Below are positions 44,806-57,811 of a stretch of DNA of 64,000 nucleotides, piece by piece. The position numbers were made by a program, and so were the translations under genes. The number at the start of each line of letters is the position of its first letter. Within the stretch, counting starts at the first letter, position 1. The notes under the pieces are model-generated. The model had not been told where the DNA came from. It ran no database searches and was given only the letters and a program-made list of their open reading frames with translations. Source of the stretch: Anastrepha obliqua (taxonomy: Eukaryota > Arthropoda > Insecta > Diptera > Tephritidae); NCBI RefSeq assembly GCF_027943255.1, contig NC_072896.1:35366501-35430500 (forward strand), in the 5' to 3' direction.

Positions 44806-47800
44806 AAATACCAACTAAGACAGATAAAAATGGGTTAAATTTTTTTGCAAAAAAGTTATTTCTGAATTTTTATTTGATATGCGTAAATATAATATTATAT
44901 TTAGCTCAGATTGATACCTTAAAAGCTATTTCTAACAACATTCGTGTAGTTCCTCAAGTTTTTTTTTAATTCAAATTTTGATTGAAAGCCAAAATTTGTA
45001 TCTTGAGTTCTTTACAATAAATACTTAAAAAAAAATTATAACAAAAACTCACTTCAAATGAAGTAACAGACTGTAACAATGTATAACAAAATTAAATTAA
45101 AATAATTAATGCATAATAAAAAACAGCTTAAAAGCCCAGCGTCTGGTCACAACTATAAAAACTTCATTTGACCACCAAAAAAACTTTTTAACCTCCCTTT
45201 GAAAATTTTGATATACTGACGCAAGGCCATCGTTCTGGATAGGAATTTTCTACACCTCTTGCCTTGGCCGTGTAGTTGAAGAAAACTGTTAGCCTGGTCT
45301 TGATTTTTGAGCGAGTTTGTTTACCTTGGCACGATGTTTGCTTAATAATAGTTTGTTTATTTCAGGCTCAAGCATACATGGAAGTCTCATTCCCAGTTAA
45401 GATGAGATTTATGAACGCCTCTTAGTCAACAATTTTCCCTTTACAGGTTTTAAAGCGACATTTTTTTTCAAATGAAATTCGGTGTTTTTAGAACCCTGAC
45501 GATATTAGTGCAGTTTCAATTGCTCACAAGAGATACGCGTTGCTATGAAACCAACGATTTTATTTTATTATTTATTTAAGCTTATTCCTTGATAAATTAT
45601 AAAAATAAATAAAAAACTATTAAAAAAAAAAAAAAAAAGAACGAAAAATGTTTTTTTTTTTGTATTTTTTCTAACGATATTTCTTTTTCAAAGCAAGTGA
45701 GAAACGAAAATCGCTAATCCACTTTAAAATATTCACAAGAGGCAAAAATAACTATGAAACGAATGCAGATAAAGACATGAAATTTGACATAGGCGTCAAT
45801 CAGAGCCTCCAACCAACCAACCAACCTCAAAAAAATGTTTGCTCAATCAACATATACGCGAAATTTAAATTTGAAAGCCACTTTTTACATTTTTTCGTTT
45901 CAATTTCCTATTTATATTGAGTTGTTGCTATACTTATGTACTTGGAAGTGTCAGCGCCTAACGGAAGGTTAAAATCTAGCTTTTTGTCTTGTGATATAAA
46001 TTAATTTCTTTTAATAAGTCTTGCTGAACCGCAACTAATATCTAACAACAGGTATTTGTTGTGTGAAATAATGAAAAAAAATCCTGTTATGCGAGTTTGC
46101 TGTAACAGACTTTGGTATATTAGGTTGAACTGTCTCTCAAATTGTTCTTAATAACAAATCAATGCCTGAGTCTATGACAAAGAGTCTATATAAACATGCA
46201 CATTCACATACACTTGCACACCATTATGTGTATATGTATGCTAGTGGTAGGGAGACTAATGAGAAGGCATAGCAAAATATGTACACATATCTTAGTATGA
46301 CTCTTTCACATACATACTTTTGTACACATATGTATGTTTTGTACACGCTTGTATGTATGTATGTATGTTTCTACTTATGTATTTCCTAACAGCTATACGG
46401 GTATATTCTGTGTGTATGTATGTGTGCATTATGTACTCACCAGCAATGAATACGAAATATTCAGAAATCACTAAGATGGACAGCCAAATGAAGAGCGCTG
46501 GTATTGTGAATGCATCTAACCTATCAACTCACCCACTAATTACATCCTTATGCACGTACGCATGGATGTAAGCACGTATGTATGGTATATGATGCACTCT
46601 TGTTTAGAGGCAGTCTAAAAATTTGCTCTGAGTGCCGCCTGCTTGTAGCGCATTAGGATGCAGGAAAGCTGCTGCATGTAAGCGTGATTGCTTGCTGATT
46701 TGTTGCTACATCCTAGTACATATGTATGTATGTACATATGCATACTCCCACATGCACACCTAGATGCCGCTGCATGCACTCTGCTTCACTGCGTACCTGT
46801 TTTTGAAGTGTAATGCGAATAAAATTTTTCATAGCCTCTGTGCTGTACAGTTCTACTTGCAGTCCGTTTGAGGTTATATGAGGTTAGCTGATGCTCTCCA
46901 TTACAATTTCAATTCCTCTTCTTCCCTTCAATTGCTGTCAATATAGCGTTGATATCTTGTGCTTGTTGTTGATTACACTACGCTCTAAGGAGCAATGCTA
47001 CAGTTACTTCTTCATGTTTTCTCACACTACTCATATACAGAGGAGGTGTATGCTTATGTGTGTATGTATGTGAGCATATTTGTGCTCCAATTCTTCTCCA
47101 CTTCTCTTGCCGTGCATTTCCATTTCAAATTGTATGCAATGTTTTCCTTTTTTTTGTTGCTATGTATCGCTGTTGGTTATTGATTGTTAGTGTATGCCCT
47201 CTATTCTCCTACAAGTTTGCTGCTCTCACTCTCATCGCTCTTTTAGTAGGTACATGGCGTATGCGTAACCCTTTTGTGTAGTAAAGTCAAGCGAATTTTA
47301 AAGAGAATTTTGTAACTAAATGTTAGCATTTCTTGTGAGATCTCCATGTCATGCCAAAAATCATTAAATATTTAGCAAAGAATCAAATACTTATATGTAT
47401 GTATATATTGACAATAACTATATTACGTGTACGTCTCTGCGTTTTATTGTTGTCGTTGACCACTTCAGCCAAGTCTAAGGCTGACTGGCCAATATTCAAA
47501 GCCAGCTGCTCGTTTCCCCATTTTCATGTCTCTGAATTTGTGTAATGCACATTCGGTTGTACATGCATGCATACATATATACAAACAAGTGTGCTTATTT
47601 GCATTTATTTGAGAATGTGCGGCTTTCGAGTTTTAGTAAAGTCCTCTTCCAGTCAGTTATCGACCCGTCGGTTTTCTGCTAAATGTATACAAATATATAC
47701 AAGTATGCTCGCACGCACATACATACATATATACATACACATGCATATGTATTTCTGTGTGTCGTGTGTTTCCCATGCATCTGCCGTTTTGCGCAACCTG

Positions 47801-49070
47801 GCACTGCCATCCTCTGTTGGCCTTCCTTGATTTTGCAAAGAGCTTCACCTCTGTCCGCCCCAAAAGAATACCGGAAGATTTAGTTTTAAAACTAGAGCAA
47901 TAGGTTAATATACGTACGTTGTTCCTCTCCATATATGTATGTGCGCATGCATGAATTTACCGTAATCATTTATTTTCCATGCATTCATACATACTATACA
48001 TACACACTTGTATATGCAATGCATGAGTGTAAATAAATAAATGCTTGATCGCATGCTGCAAATCTTTATTCTTGCGTTTGTGTGTGCATGTGTTGGCGTC
48101 TAGTAGTTCAAAAATTTCGCACTTGCACTTGAGTTTCTCAACTTGTGTTTACAAAACTTTCTACAGTTGTGGTTATGTGCGTGTGTGTGTGTGATTTTCA
48201 ACCTTGAAAGTTGTATAATAAAATTAAAAGAACAAAAATGCCAAAGCACTCACAAACTTTTGCATATAAATAGATATGTGCCTGCTAAAATGCTTGCTGC
48301 ACACACACTTATACATACTTATTTTTGCGTGTTGCATGCATGTATGTATGTATGTGTCTCAAAGCATAAGTTTGTCTATGGTATTCTGGAAAAGTTAAAC
48401 ACTTGGCACATTTTCTCTATGCCGGGTTTTATGCAGACAGCGTGTCTGGCAAGTTTGCTTTGCCTCCCCCAACCTCCTTTCAACCTCTTTAGTTACTTTC
48501 CCTTCGTGTGTGTTTGGCCTCTTTTGCGCAAAAATGACTTCCGTTTGTTTTTTTTTTATTTATGTTGACTTAATATGTATATTTAAGGTTTTTGTTCGTA
48601 AAGGTGTGATATATTCCGGTTTCACAGTGTTTTGACTATCTATCGACTTGTGAAATTTGTAGTTTAAAAGTAGCAATAAATTGATTGGGTTATCAAAACG
48701 TAAATGCCAATAATATGCTTCATTTATTTCTAGAGCACTGGTGTACAACAAACATTTACTAGGGTAGCTCAATAGTTTGTTGAACGAAGAAGAAGAAGAG
48801 ATGTGAAATTAAATATGAAATTGGGTTTGCTTTTCCACATACTTATTTTCCTTCCTTGGAGATTAAAAAAAATATATTTTTTTTGGGATTTTTTTAAAGA
48901 ACGGCTGTTTGACATATAGAGGTACCCGCTCACTAATCCTCGAGGGTATAAAAATTGTATTCAAATAACGGTTGGATGTAACGGCATAAAGGAATCTCGA
49001 TTCTCGATAGTTGTAGATATATCCCATTTTGATTAGTTTCCGGAATATATTCCGAAAATTCAAAATACAA
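44806..49070. other. Long gene-free stretch with microsatellites
   Basis: GTATGTATGTATG-type tracts recur at 46330-46370, 46720-46740, 47690-47760 and 48335-48350, and a short GT run lies at 48180-48192. Open frames up to 141 codons (48143-48568) overlap on both strands and lack domains. Around 48960-49000 the sequence AACGGTTGGATGTAACGGCA looks like a transposon edge I cannot name. At 45150-45540 there may be a decayed transposase on the minus strand, without a diagnostic motif. Confidence 0.4.
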
Positions 49071-49072
49071 GT

Positions 49073-49317
49073 TTATTCCTCAAAAGTGATATTAACTCCT
49101 TCAAAGTACACCCCACCTACTGCAGTGCATTTATACCAGCGTTTGAGTCAGCGGTTGAAACATTTCTGAAACTCCATTAGCAGTTGACTCGATCATACAG
49201 GAAAAAACAAAACAAAAGCTCATATTTTTCTTTGCTGACAAAAAACGATGCAATTTTTTTTGGTCTTGATTCACTCGGAGCTCTCCACTCGCTCGCATGA
49301 TAGCATTCAAATCCATT
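49073..49317 (-). pseudogene. Mariner-like transposase C-terminal fragment
   Basis: On the minus strand one frame reads MEFQKCFNR, LKRWYKCTAVGGVYFEGVNI and TFEE followed by a stop at 49073. This is the characteristic C-terminal end of a mariner-type transposase. The preceding catalytic part is absent or too decayed to read. It abuts, in opposite orientation, a different mariner fragment. Confidence 0.6.
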
Positions 49318-49717
49318 ATGGCTGTAGTGATCGATATCTTGTTAAGTATCGATCAAACAATTTAAAGTTTGTGCTCGTTGTTAAGGTGACATTTCACACT
49401 AAAAAATTCCTTTGCGGTACATTTTACAGTTTTTCTTTGATAAAAGCGAAAGTGTAAACCAGGCCGCTGAAATTGTGAATGGTGTTTATGGTGCCCATAC
49501 TTTAACATTCAATTTTGGTTTCATCAATTTCGTTCAGGCATTTTTGATGTTACAGAAGTCGAAAATGTCGATAAAATCACAGCAATAAATGAAGTTGACC
49601 GACATTGTTAGTAGACATAGCGTCGCCCGGAAGCTACAAATCGACCATAAAACAATTTTAAACCATTTGCTCAAAAATGTTACGCAAAAATAATTAATTT
49701 CTTTTTCTCCAAACTAA
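49318..49717 (+). mobile_element. Deleted mariner fragment with 3' terminus
   Basis: The plus strand reads LRYILQ-equivalent sequence across frames, then NQAAEIVNGVYGAHTLTFNF, VENVDKI-like and SRHSVARKLQIDHKTILNHL. It then goes directly into a 3' terminus (inverted reading TTAGTTTGGAGAAAAAGAAA) followed by TA at 49718-49719. The 5' terminal repeat is missing. It belongs with the element at 12368-12838. Confidence 0.75.
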
Positions 49718-50486
49718 TATATTTCAATGAAACTTGGTAAACCGGTTATGCAAGATTGATTGATCTTGAAAATGGGGAAATCAGTAAATAGCCACGGTGC
49801 CTGCCATTTGACGGTAATTTTCAAAAATTAAAAAAAAATGTTATAGCTCTGTTAAAAATGTAGTAAAACTATTAAAATTTGGCGCAAATAAAAATTATAG
49901 ACAATAGGCTGTGCCACGCCCATTTTTGGGTATATGTTAACGTCGTTAACGATTTCTTAAATCTGACCTAAACTTGACACGTTTTTCTCCCCTTTTTATA
50001 TGCTAAATATAAATTTGCTTCTGTTCCTCTTTAATACTCATTCTCTTTGAGCTTGTTTGATTTCAAAAATGAACAGGCAACCCAAATTAAAATTAACTAA
50101 AATGTGTGCGGGTAAATAAAGTTCGGTCCGGTCCGGTTCGAATTTAGCCTTCCTTACTTGTTTTATATATACTTGGGTTCACAATAAGTTTGGTTTGACA
50201 TACAAAAAATGTATGACAATTAATTTTAATTTAGTTTAGTTTTAACTACTTTTCCATAAAAATACCTTTCAAAGTAAAAAAATAATAATAATTGAACAGA
50301 TTTTTATCGAAGTTTTGTAGTTTTTTACTTAAAATTAAAACAAAAATGTGTATACAGTTTTGTCACCCACTAAATTCTAGTATAATAAGAACTCGAAATC
50401 TCTTCTTTGAATAAACATTTATATAATTTTCTTTTTTAGCAACCCAAAATTATTCTTCAAATCATATTTTATCCAATTTTATTATA
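49718..50486. other. Spacer, possibly old repeat
   Basis: No ORF of note. GGTCCGGTCCGGTTCGAATT near 50125 and CCTTCCTTACTTG near 50149 look like a repeat terminus, but I cannot assign it. Confidence 0.35.
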
Positions 50487-50864
50487 AAGGGTGGTTAAGT
50501 TGCAAGGGCCCGTGTTGATTTTGGATAAAATACAATTTTTTTTAGGAAATTATTGGCATTTCTCTTTATTATGATAATATTGGTATGGATCAATTACGTA
50601 TGAAACCAACTATCGGCGAAATGGCCGCCGCGGCCTTGGCGGCAAACCTCCATCCGATGGTCCAAATTTTCGATGACGCTGAGGCATAATTGAGGTTCTA
50701 TGCCATTAATGTGCCGAATTATCTCATCCTTTAGCTGTTAAATTGTTGCTGGCTTACCGACGTACACCTTTTCTTTCAAATAATCCCATAGAAAGAAGTC
50801 CAACGGTGACGTGGACGTTTAGGTGTGGTTCACATTCAACATCGGCCCTTGAAATTTAACCTTT
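50487..50864 (-). mobile_element. Internally deleted mariner-like element
   Basis: The left terminus AAGGGTGGTTAAGTTGCAAG and the inverted right terminus (AAAGGTTAAATTTCAAGGGC) pair over about 30 bp. TA lies next to both (50485-50486; 50865-50866), with a small length mismatch at the tips. The minus strand encodes a transposase C-terminus: PLDFFLWDYLKEKVYVGKPA, LKDEIIRHINGIEPQLCLSV and IENLDHRMEVCRQGRGGHFA. The N-terminal two-thirds are deleted. Confidence 0.78.
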
Positions 50865-50940
50865 TACAATTTTATATACAAAAGAAACTTAGAGAAAGCA
50901 GCTGATACACGAATACATCCATGCAGCTCGCGAAAAAAAT

Positions 50941-51680
50941 ATAGAGTTAAGGGAAGTCAGAGGCCCGAAAAAATGATGATTTTCAATAATTTTTCTTTAT
51001 CAATTGGTTTATTTCACAAAAATACAACATAACATTAATACATCATGTTTCGACTTGACTTTAGCAAAATTTCTCTTTTTATATGGAGCCCGTTTCTCCA
51101 GAAGTCCCTTGTGGTGATCATCACAAGTCCTTGGAGATGCATTTAAAATCAATCGGACAAGAGAAATTATTTTATTAATAGATGATCCTGTGCCTGATCG
51201 AAGTTTTTTTTTCAAAATTAATAGTATAGCGGCCTCAGGAAATATTTTTCAATATTACATTTACAGTACATTTTATTGAAATCTACCAAGCGGTTTTTAA
51301 GTTACAGCGAACACCAGTTCAAAAAACATAGTTTTGAGAAAGCGCAAGCGGAGCGCCCTAGCGCCCTTTGTTAATTGGGCGAAAAGTATTTGTCGGATTC
51401 ATTTCAAATTTTCAAACAATATTTTAAAGATATTATACTTTAAGAAAATACAAATCACATTTTTTTAAAATTCTGACTATCCCTAACCCCTTAATGTTCA
51501 TTATTTTCCTTCTCATTGTCAAACAAACAAAACTATTAATCCTGATTTCAAACCTTAAACAAAAATTAAAAAAAAAATGAACAAATTTTCATCAGACTTA
51601 CGCAGTTTTACAACCCATTTATATTTGGTATAATAAATTGCAAGTTTGAAGCTGCTAGAAAACCCATTTGATTTTTTATA
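50941..51680. repeat. Dispersed repeat copy B
   Basis: This copy matches 20276-21290 in order and orientation: CCCGAAAAAATGATGATT, TTTCGACTTGAC, TATGGAGCCCGTTTCTC, GTGATCATCACAAGT, GAAATCTACCAAGC and TATTATACTTTAAGAAAAT. It has no SINE. Its right part (51614-51660) resembles the 19314 segment. Confidence 0.7.
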
Positions 51681-51689
51681 ATTTTTTTC

Positions 51690-52075
51690 TTGACGATGGA
51701 TGTCAGATGCTTCATAGATGCCAGAGTTACTGCACCAGCGAACAAGCGCATTAATTTCTGATTTCAACATAGGAACAAGCTCAGTAATTCTAATCGCAGA
51801 AAATACTTCGATATCATCAGCATATACAAGAAAATTTTCAAACGAGAAGCAGGTACTAATATCATTAATAAATAGAACGAAGAGTAGAAGAAATACTGTC
51901 TTGTGGTACCCCTGAAGATGCAATGAAAGGTTCCGAGCATTCACCCTCAATCATTGCCACACATCGTCTATCGGATAAATAAGATTTCAACCATTGCAAG
52001 GAAACAGAATGAAAACCAATGGAGGCTAATTTACGTAATAGAATTGTGTGAGAAACTTTATCAAACGTTTTGATT
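51690..52075 (-). pseudogene. Jockey-group LINE reverse-transcriptase fragment
   Basis: The minus strand gives KAFDKVSHTILLRKLASIGF-like sequence (frame-shifted), LSDRRCVAMIEGECSEPFIA and GVPQDSI. After a frame change come LFVLFINDISTCFSFENF and LVYADDIEVFSAI, which holds the catalytic YADD box, then EINALVRWCSNSGI. These are palm-domain motifs of a LINE reverse transcriptase. Both ends are missing and at least two frame breaks are present. Confidence 0.8.
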
Positions 52076-52472
52076 GATAGCTTTTAAAAATATTTCTGGC
52101 AAAGCCGTTAACAAATTTTAATGACAGTTACAGGCGTTCAAAAATGTTTGCCATTTGCTAAAGAAGTCTCCGGTAGTGAACACACCTCAAATGAATAGAT
52201 CAATCAAATTCTGCTGAAATCGACTGAGCACAGCTTGAGTTATTGTTGAGTATTGAGTTATTGTTGGCTTCTCAATTTTTTTTTGTGTTGGCTTCTAAAT
52301 TTTTTTCTGTTATTAAAACTTTGAGGAAGATATTGGTTTTAGGCAAGTCAGTATCAAAGTGTGTATGCGCAGTAGGTGTGGGCATTTATTTCCGGTTTTA
52401 TCCAAATTTATTATTTTTTTATGCTTTATATGATTTTCGAACATTTTTCGTTTTTGAGCAATGACATTTGTA

Positions 52473-54783
52473 CTGTGGCGGCCAAAATAATAGCAGCGTA
52501 AAATATTGCCGATTTTTGACAATTTGTTTTTTTTTTTTGCGTATTTATTTCCATATAAACGGCTGAATATTTAATATAAATTTTGACAAAAAAAAGTGTT
52601 GAGATTTATTCAAGTGATCTAAGTCTTATGGACATTGCCGAAAATATTTCAGAAAACAGGTTTAGTTTCAAGCTTGAGTATAATAAGAAGTAACTGAAAA
52701 ATTTTTGAAAAAAAAAATTATAATTTTGAGAAATGTTCAATGTTGAAAATATTGCCATTGAATTGTTAAAGTAAATATCTTCAGTTCTTTTCGACATTAA
52801 ACATTTTGTTTCTATTTTTCTAAAAAAAAAAACTTTATTTATTAGACATTTTTGGGAGACATTTTTTTATAAAAAATTTTTGGAAGATTTTTTTTCTACA
52901 AATTTTATAAAAAATGTTTTTTTTGTTTTTAATTTTTGGAGAATATGATATATGTCTAGTGATATATAGTATGTAAGCAATTAGACTGAAAAAATCATTA
53001 AAAAAAAATTAAAAATTTTGAGAAATGTTCAATGTTGAAAATATTGCCTTGATTTGTTAAATTGAATATCTTCAGTTCTTTTCAACATTAAACATGGAAA
53101 TTTTTTTTATATTATATGTATATTTATAAGAACTTTTTCGGGAAATTTTTATGAACTTTCGTTGGTAAAAATGCTTTGGGGAATTGTTTTTTGGTAAAAC
53201 AATGTTTGGAGAACTGTTTTTTGTAAAAAAATGTTTGGAAAATTTATAAAAAAAAACATTTGGAGTACGTTCTTTTGGAAAATTTTTTTTGGAGTATATA
53301 TGCGATTCCATGTGAAGTGATATATGTGAGAAATTGGGGCATTGTCGTAAAATTTTTTGAAAATTTCTTTAGTTGCAAGTATAGAATAAGAATTAGACAA
53401 AAAAATTTTGATTAAAAAATTATGATTTTGAGATTTGTTGAATATTGAAAATATTGGTATTGAATTGCTAAAGTGAATAAAAAAATTTCAAATTTCAAAT
53501 TTTTTTATTAATTTTTTTTCAAATTTTGTATTTACTTGAAAAAAAAAAAAAAATTTTATAAGACTTTTTAATAACGTTTTTTTGAATTTTTTTTGGGTAT
53601 TTAAAAACAAAAATGTTTTCGTTTATATTCCTTAAACAAAAAAGATCTGAATTTTTTATATACTTAAAAAAAAAAATGTTGAGAAAAACTTTTATATAAT
53701 TATTTTATTAGAAACTATTTTTGTTAAACATTTTTGGGTGTTTACCTTAAAAAAAAATTTTGAGAAAAACTTTTATATTTTTTATTAAAAACTGTTTTTG
53801 TTAAACATTTTTGGGTATTTTTTTTTTTAATTTTTGAATAATTTTTTTTTTTAATTTTTCGAGAAGTTTTTTTTTAAATTTTTTGAGAATTTTTTTTCCA
53901 AAAAGTTTTTTGGGAAAATTTGTTAAAAATTTGTGGAGAATGCTTTTTATGAAAATTTTTTCGGGATTTTTTTTAAATATTGTTGTTTGGATATTGTAAA
54001 CTCACTTTTCTCCTATAAGAGTTTTTCTTATTTTTTTTTTTTAATATTTTCTTTCGAATTAATCGATTTATTCTACAAATTCGGACGAAAATTGTGAAAG
54101 TTCAATAAAAATGTAAATAATTTTTTTTTTTTTTAATCTTATGCACACTCTCACTCTTTTTGGGGACATTTCTTGTTTAGTTAAACATTTTCGGGGCCTA
54201 TTTTTTTGTTAAAAGTTTTTGGGAACATTTTTTTTTTCCTTTTCCTCTATCAAATTTTTTTCTCTTTTCTTGTTTTATATATTTTTACGAAATAATCAAA
54301 TTTTTCTACAAATTCTGACGAAAAGGTGTGAATTTTTCATAAAATTAAAAAAAAAATTTTAAATTAAAAGTAAATTTAGAATTTTTTTTTCAATTTTATA
54401 CTAGCTCTCGGTTTTTTTGGTTACATTTCTAGTTTAGTTAAACATTTTTGGGGACTATTTTTTTTCTTAAAATTTTTGAGGAACAATTTTTTTCCTTTTC
54501 CTCTAACAAATTTTGTTCTCTTATTTGCTTTATATATTTTTTCGAAATAAACAAATTTTTCTACAAATTCTGACGAAAAGGTGTCCATTTTTCATGAAAC
54601 TTTTTTTTTTTAATTTTATTTATTTTTTTATTTCAATTGTATACTAGCCTTCAGACTTTGAGCTATATAGTGTTTTTGTAGGAGACTATAACTAACTGTA
54701 TTTTTATAAAAATAAAAATAAAGTAAAAAAATATATAGTCAAAACTTTGCGCTATGGCGCGCTGCTATTATTTTTACCACCAC
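52473..54783. mobile_element. 2.3-kb TIR element packed with tandem repeats
   Basis: The left end CTGTGGCGGCCAAAATAATA continues GCAGCG. The right end inverts to GTGGTGGTAAAAATAATAGC, also continuing AGCG, and TA lies at 52471-52472 and 54784-54785. Inside, a block with GAGAAATGTTCAATGTTGAA and ATATCTTCAGTTCTTTTC occurs at about 52718 and 53009, and in part at 53424. Later a ~235-255-bp unit with TTCTACAAATTCTGACGAAA starts near 54070, 54304 and 54559. No transposase is present. The terminus type suggests a Tc1-like non-autonomous element. Confidence 0.72.
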
Positions 54784-54785
54784 TA

Positions 54786-56149
54786 TACATATTCACTAGA
54801 GCAACATTTTTACGCGTTTTAATTAAAAAAAAAATTTGAATAAAAACCATAAAAACCCGGTAGCAAGGTAAATTACTTACCAGGCGTTCAATCCCATTGA
54901 ACTCGCAGTAGTCTTTTTGAACTTTTACAGCAGTTTTTCTTACTCTTATTCACTTTTACGCATGCAGATACATTCGCACAAATATTTGTCTCAAAAGATT
55001 ATGTACAAAGTTATCTCATAATTTTAAGGTTCAAGAGCATGAAAGCGAATTTCATTGCACACAAACAAAGTAGCGCGCGGGCAACGCACAATACACTTTT
55101 AAGGTGTGCTTGTGTGTGTGTATGTGTGTGAGTATGTATGATGAATGCTCAGATGTGTCCGTAGAATGTCTAGTCAAGTACAATATTTGTGTTGGGTCAA
55201 CAAATTTTAATTGAAATGAAGTTCTAAGTTAAGTGAGTGTCAGGCGTCGTTAACATGACATTTATGCCATTTAAAGTGCCACACTTGTTTGACTTTTTGG
55301 TGGTTAATTTTTTTTTGCATTTTTATGTAGATGTTTTTTTTAACAAATATGCAATATCGCAACAAATAAACTGTGTAACTAAGCGCAGTAAGGACAGTCG
55401 AATGAACTTGCCTTTGAGTACTTGGGGTTTTTATAAAAATAAATGCTGCTTTTGTGCTATTCTGTTTCGTTTTTTCCCCCTTTTTTGCTTTGACATCATT
55501 TGGTGAAGCCAAGATTTATTGCTTTTCCGTTGATCTTTTGCTTTAACTAAAAATACAAATTTCTGAATTCATAAAAAATATGTTCACTTATATAGTTTTG
55601 CATGGCTTTTCAGCTAAAATACTTTATGCGTTTATTTAGCCATTTCATTTGTTCAACCTACGAGAAAGCGGTAAGAAGTATTTTACAGTTGAGTGAAGTG
55701 GTTGTGGTGTAAGTTCTGAATGTTCGGAGTTTGAAAAAGGTACTAGTTTTTTTACCTAATATTCAAAAAAAGATAGAAGTTGCTTGACTTTAAGTGGAAA
55801 TTGGAGAACATTTAAAAAAAATATTACTGGCCAAAAATTATTGAAGTGCAAATGAATGGATTTGAAAAATTAAATTAGAGTTTTTTGATACAAAAAAAAT
55901 GGAAGACTATAAAAATAAAATTTCTTTACTATACGCTGAAGGAATATTGCTGGTCCTGTATAAATTCAACAATACTGCAATAAATCCTTTAATGACCAAG
56001 TGTATAAAACCAACAATAAAATACAAAAATATAAAAAACAACAACGTAAATTGATTTCCACTAAACAGAACTTTAATGCATATGCCTGAGTTTTTAAGAA
56101 AACGAAAATAATATATAAAGTTAAGATTTCTTCACATCTTCAGCTGAAA
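54786..56149. other. Spacer without recognised features
   Basis: A GT-rich tract lies at 55108-55135. The two overlapping ORFs of about 90 codons at 55237-55512 on opposite strands have no domain. No gene is supported. Confidence 0.4.
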
Positions 56150-56710
56150 ATGTGATTTTTGAAGACACAAATGAAAAGTGAATAAAACGAAATATTATAT
56201 TTTGTGTATTAAACAAAAAAAAAAAAAAATTGTTCTCTAACATACGGCGAGAGAATACCAGAAAGACCTGAAGAATAAAAACAGCAAATAAAAGAAAAGA
56301 ACAAAAGACATCTCTCGTCTAGACCAAAACCAATATTTGTCAAGAAAACAAAGATCTTCTGATATTGAAGGACAAAGATGAAAAGTGAATAAAACGAAAG
56401 ATTTTGTGTAATAAACCAAAAAAAAGAATAGTTCTCTAACATCCGATGAGAGAATATTAAAAGGACCTGAAGATTAAAAACAGCAAATAAGAATAAATAA
56501 TAAAATAAAACACTTGTCTAGACCATTTCTACTAAATGTTGTTCCATATGATTATGTATATATAAAATTAATGTTTTACAGAAACAATAGATCTTCCGAT
56601 CTTGAAGGACAAAGATCCGAAGTGCATAAATATTTTGTGTCGAAACTCAAAGATGTATATTTCTCAAGCACCCATAGAGAGACTAATACTAGAACTTTAA
56701 TAATAAAATA
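56150..56710. repeat. Three tandem ~200-230-bp units
   Basis: The motif GAAAAGTGAATAAAACGAAA, with TTTTGTGTAATAAAC downstream, starts units at about 56157 and 56361; a more diverged unit (GATCTTCCGATCTTGAAGGA) starts near 56589. Each unit also carries AGAGAATA, GACCTGAAGA and AACAGCAAATAA blocks. Confidence 0.72.
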
Positions 56711-56749
56711 AAAAAAACGTACCGTTAGAACTGATTTGCATTCAATTAC

Positions 56750-57376
56750 ACATTGGCTGAAAAGTCCCGGGCCTAACAAAGAAAACACGTTTTTTTGTTC
56801 AAGCTTTATTTATCAATGTAATTTCCTTGAAGAACAACGCAATCAATTCAGCGGCGCTCTAATATTTCAATACCACTTTTGTAGAACGATTTATCTTTTG
56901 AATCAAAATAGGCCTCCGTAGAAGGAATAAGCTCTTCTTTCGAACGAAAACTCTTACCGCCGACCTTTTTTTTTCGGTCTGCGAACCGCCAGTAGTAGAT
57001 ACGTGGAAGTCACATCTGGCGAATACGGCGCGTGTGGGAGCAATTCGAAGTTCAATTCAAGTAGTTTTGCCATTGTTTTGTTTGACTCGTTTGCACCCAC
57101 TGTGAACAAAGCTCTGGTGTTACCGCCTCAATTGGACGTTCACTGCGTTGTGGATGGAAGCAGTGTAAAATTAAAACACGAAATTATTTTTGATCCATTT
57201 TTTTGAAAATAACACAAATAGCTTCACTCTTAGCACATTAACTCACGAAATAATGAATAGAATATCATGAAATTTTAACAGCTGCCTTTTTAAGGTTAGT
57301 ACTAACTGCAAAAGAGGTGAATGCAACAAAACTAGTACCACCTATGTTTTAGGGCCGGGACTTTTCAACCCATGTG
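56750..57376 (-). mobile_element. Internally deleted irritans-type mariner (627 bp)
   Basis: The left end CACATTGGCTGAAAAGTCCC and the inverted right end CACATGGGTTGAAAAGTCCC match closely. TA precedes the left end; TT follows the right end. The minus strand retains the C-terminal part of the transposase: APYSPDVTSTYYWRFADRKK, KSFRSKEELIPSTEAYFDSK and DKSFYKSGIEILERR, then a stop and LQGNYIDK. The first two catalytic blocks are deleted. The YSPD-x5-Y block has Tyr where the third Asp is expected. Confidence 0.85.
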
Positions 57377-57811
57377 TTATAAATCCGAGTGATTAGTGCT
57401 AATTTCGTAAATAAGAAAAAAAAAACGATTTCTACAAATCTTAATTTGAGTTTGGAAGAATAAAAACAACTATTTTGTATCATAAATTAAAGAAAAATAA
57501 TTAAGAAAAAAAAACCAAAAGAACCATGCGCTCTGAAATGTGTATATCAATCAACTCTATCACTGTTCCCTTCACAAGTTCGGACATCGTACACTCTATG
57601 AATGTGGTATCACTGAACTCGAGGAGCTACTCGCGATGGCAATAAAAATAATAATAAGTTGCTTTTGCGCCGACAAGTGCGCGATGTCAATACGTGGAGC
57701 GTTATTTCATGATTCGTCCCGAAATGAATTTCTTAAATTTAGTAAGAAATTATTATTGCCAAAGTTTTTCATTAAAACTAGAAGCTTTTTAAGATGCCAG
57801 GTTACACTTAA
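57377..57811. other. Spacer with an unassigned ORF
   Basis: The 108-codon plus ORF 57540-57866 runs into the next element and has no domain I recognise. TTAA at 57808-57811 is the target site of that element. Confidence 0.35.

Noticed and set aside
45150..45540. Possible decayed transposase on the minus strand
   Set aside because: Fragments look protein-like, but no catalytic or helix-turn-helix motif can be placed and no terminal repeats were found.
47567..48568. Cys/Tyr-rich ORFs up to 141 codons
   Set aside because: They overlap GTATG microsatellites and each other on both strands; no domain is recognised.
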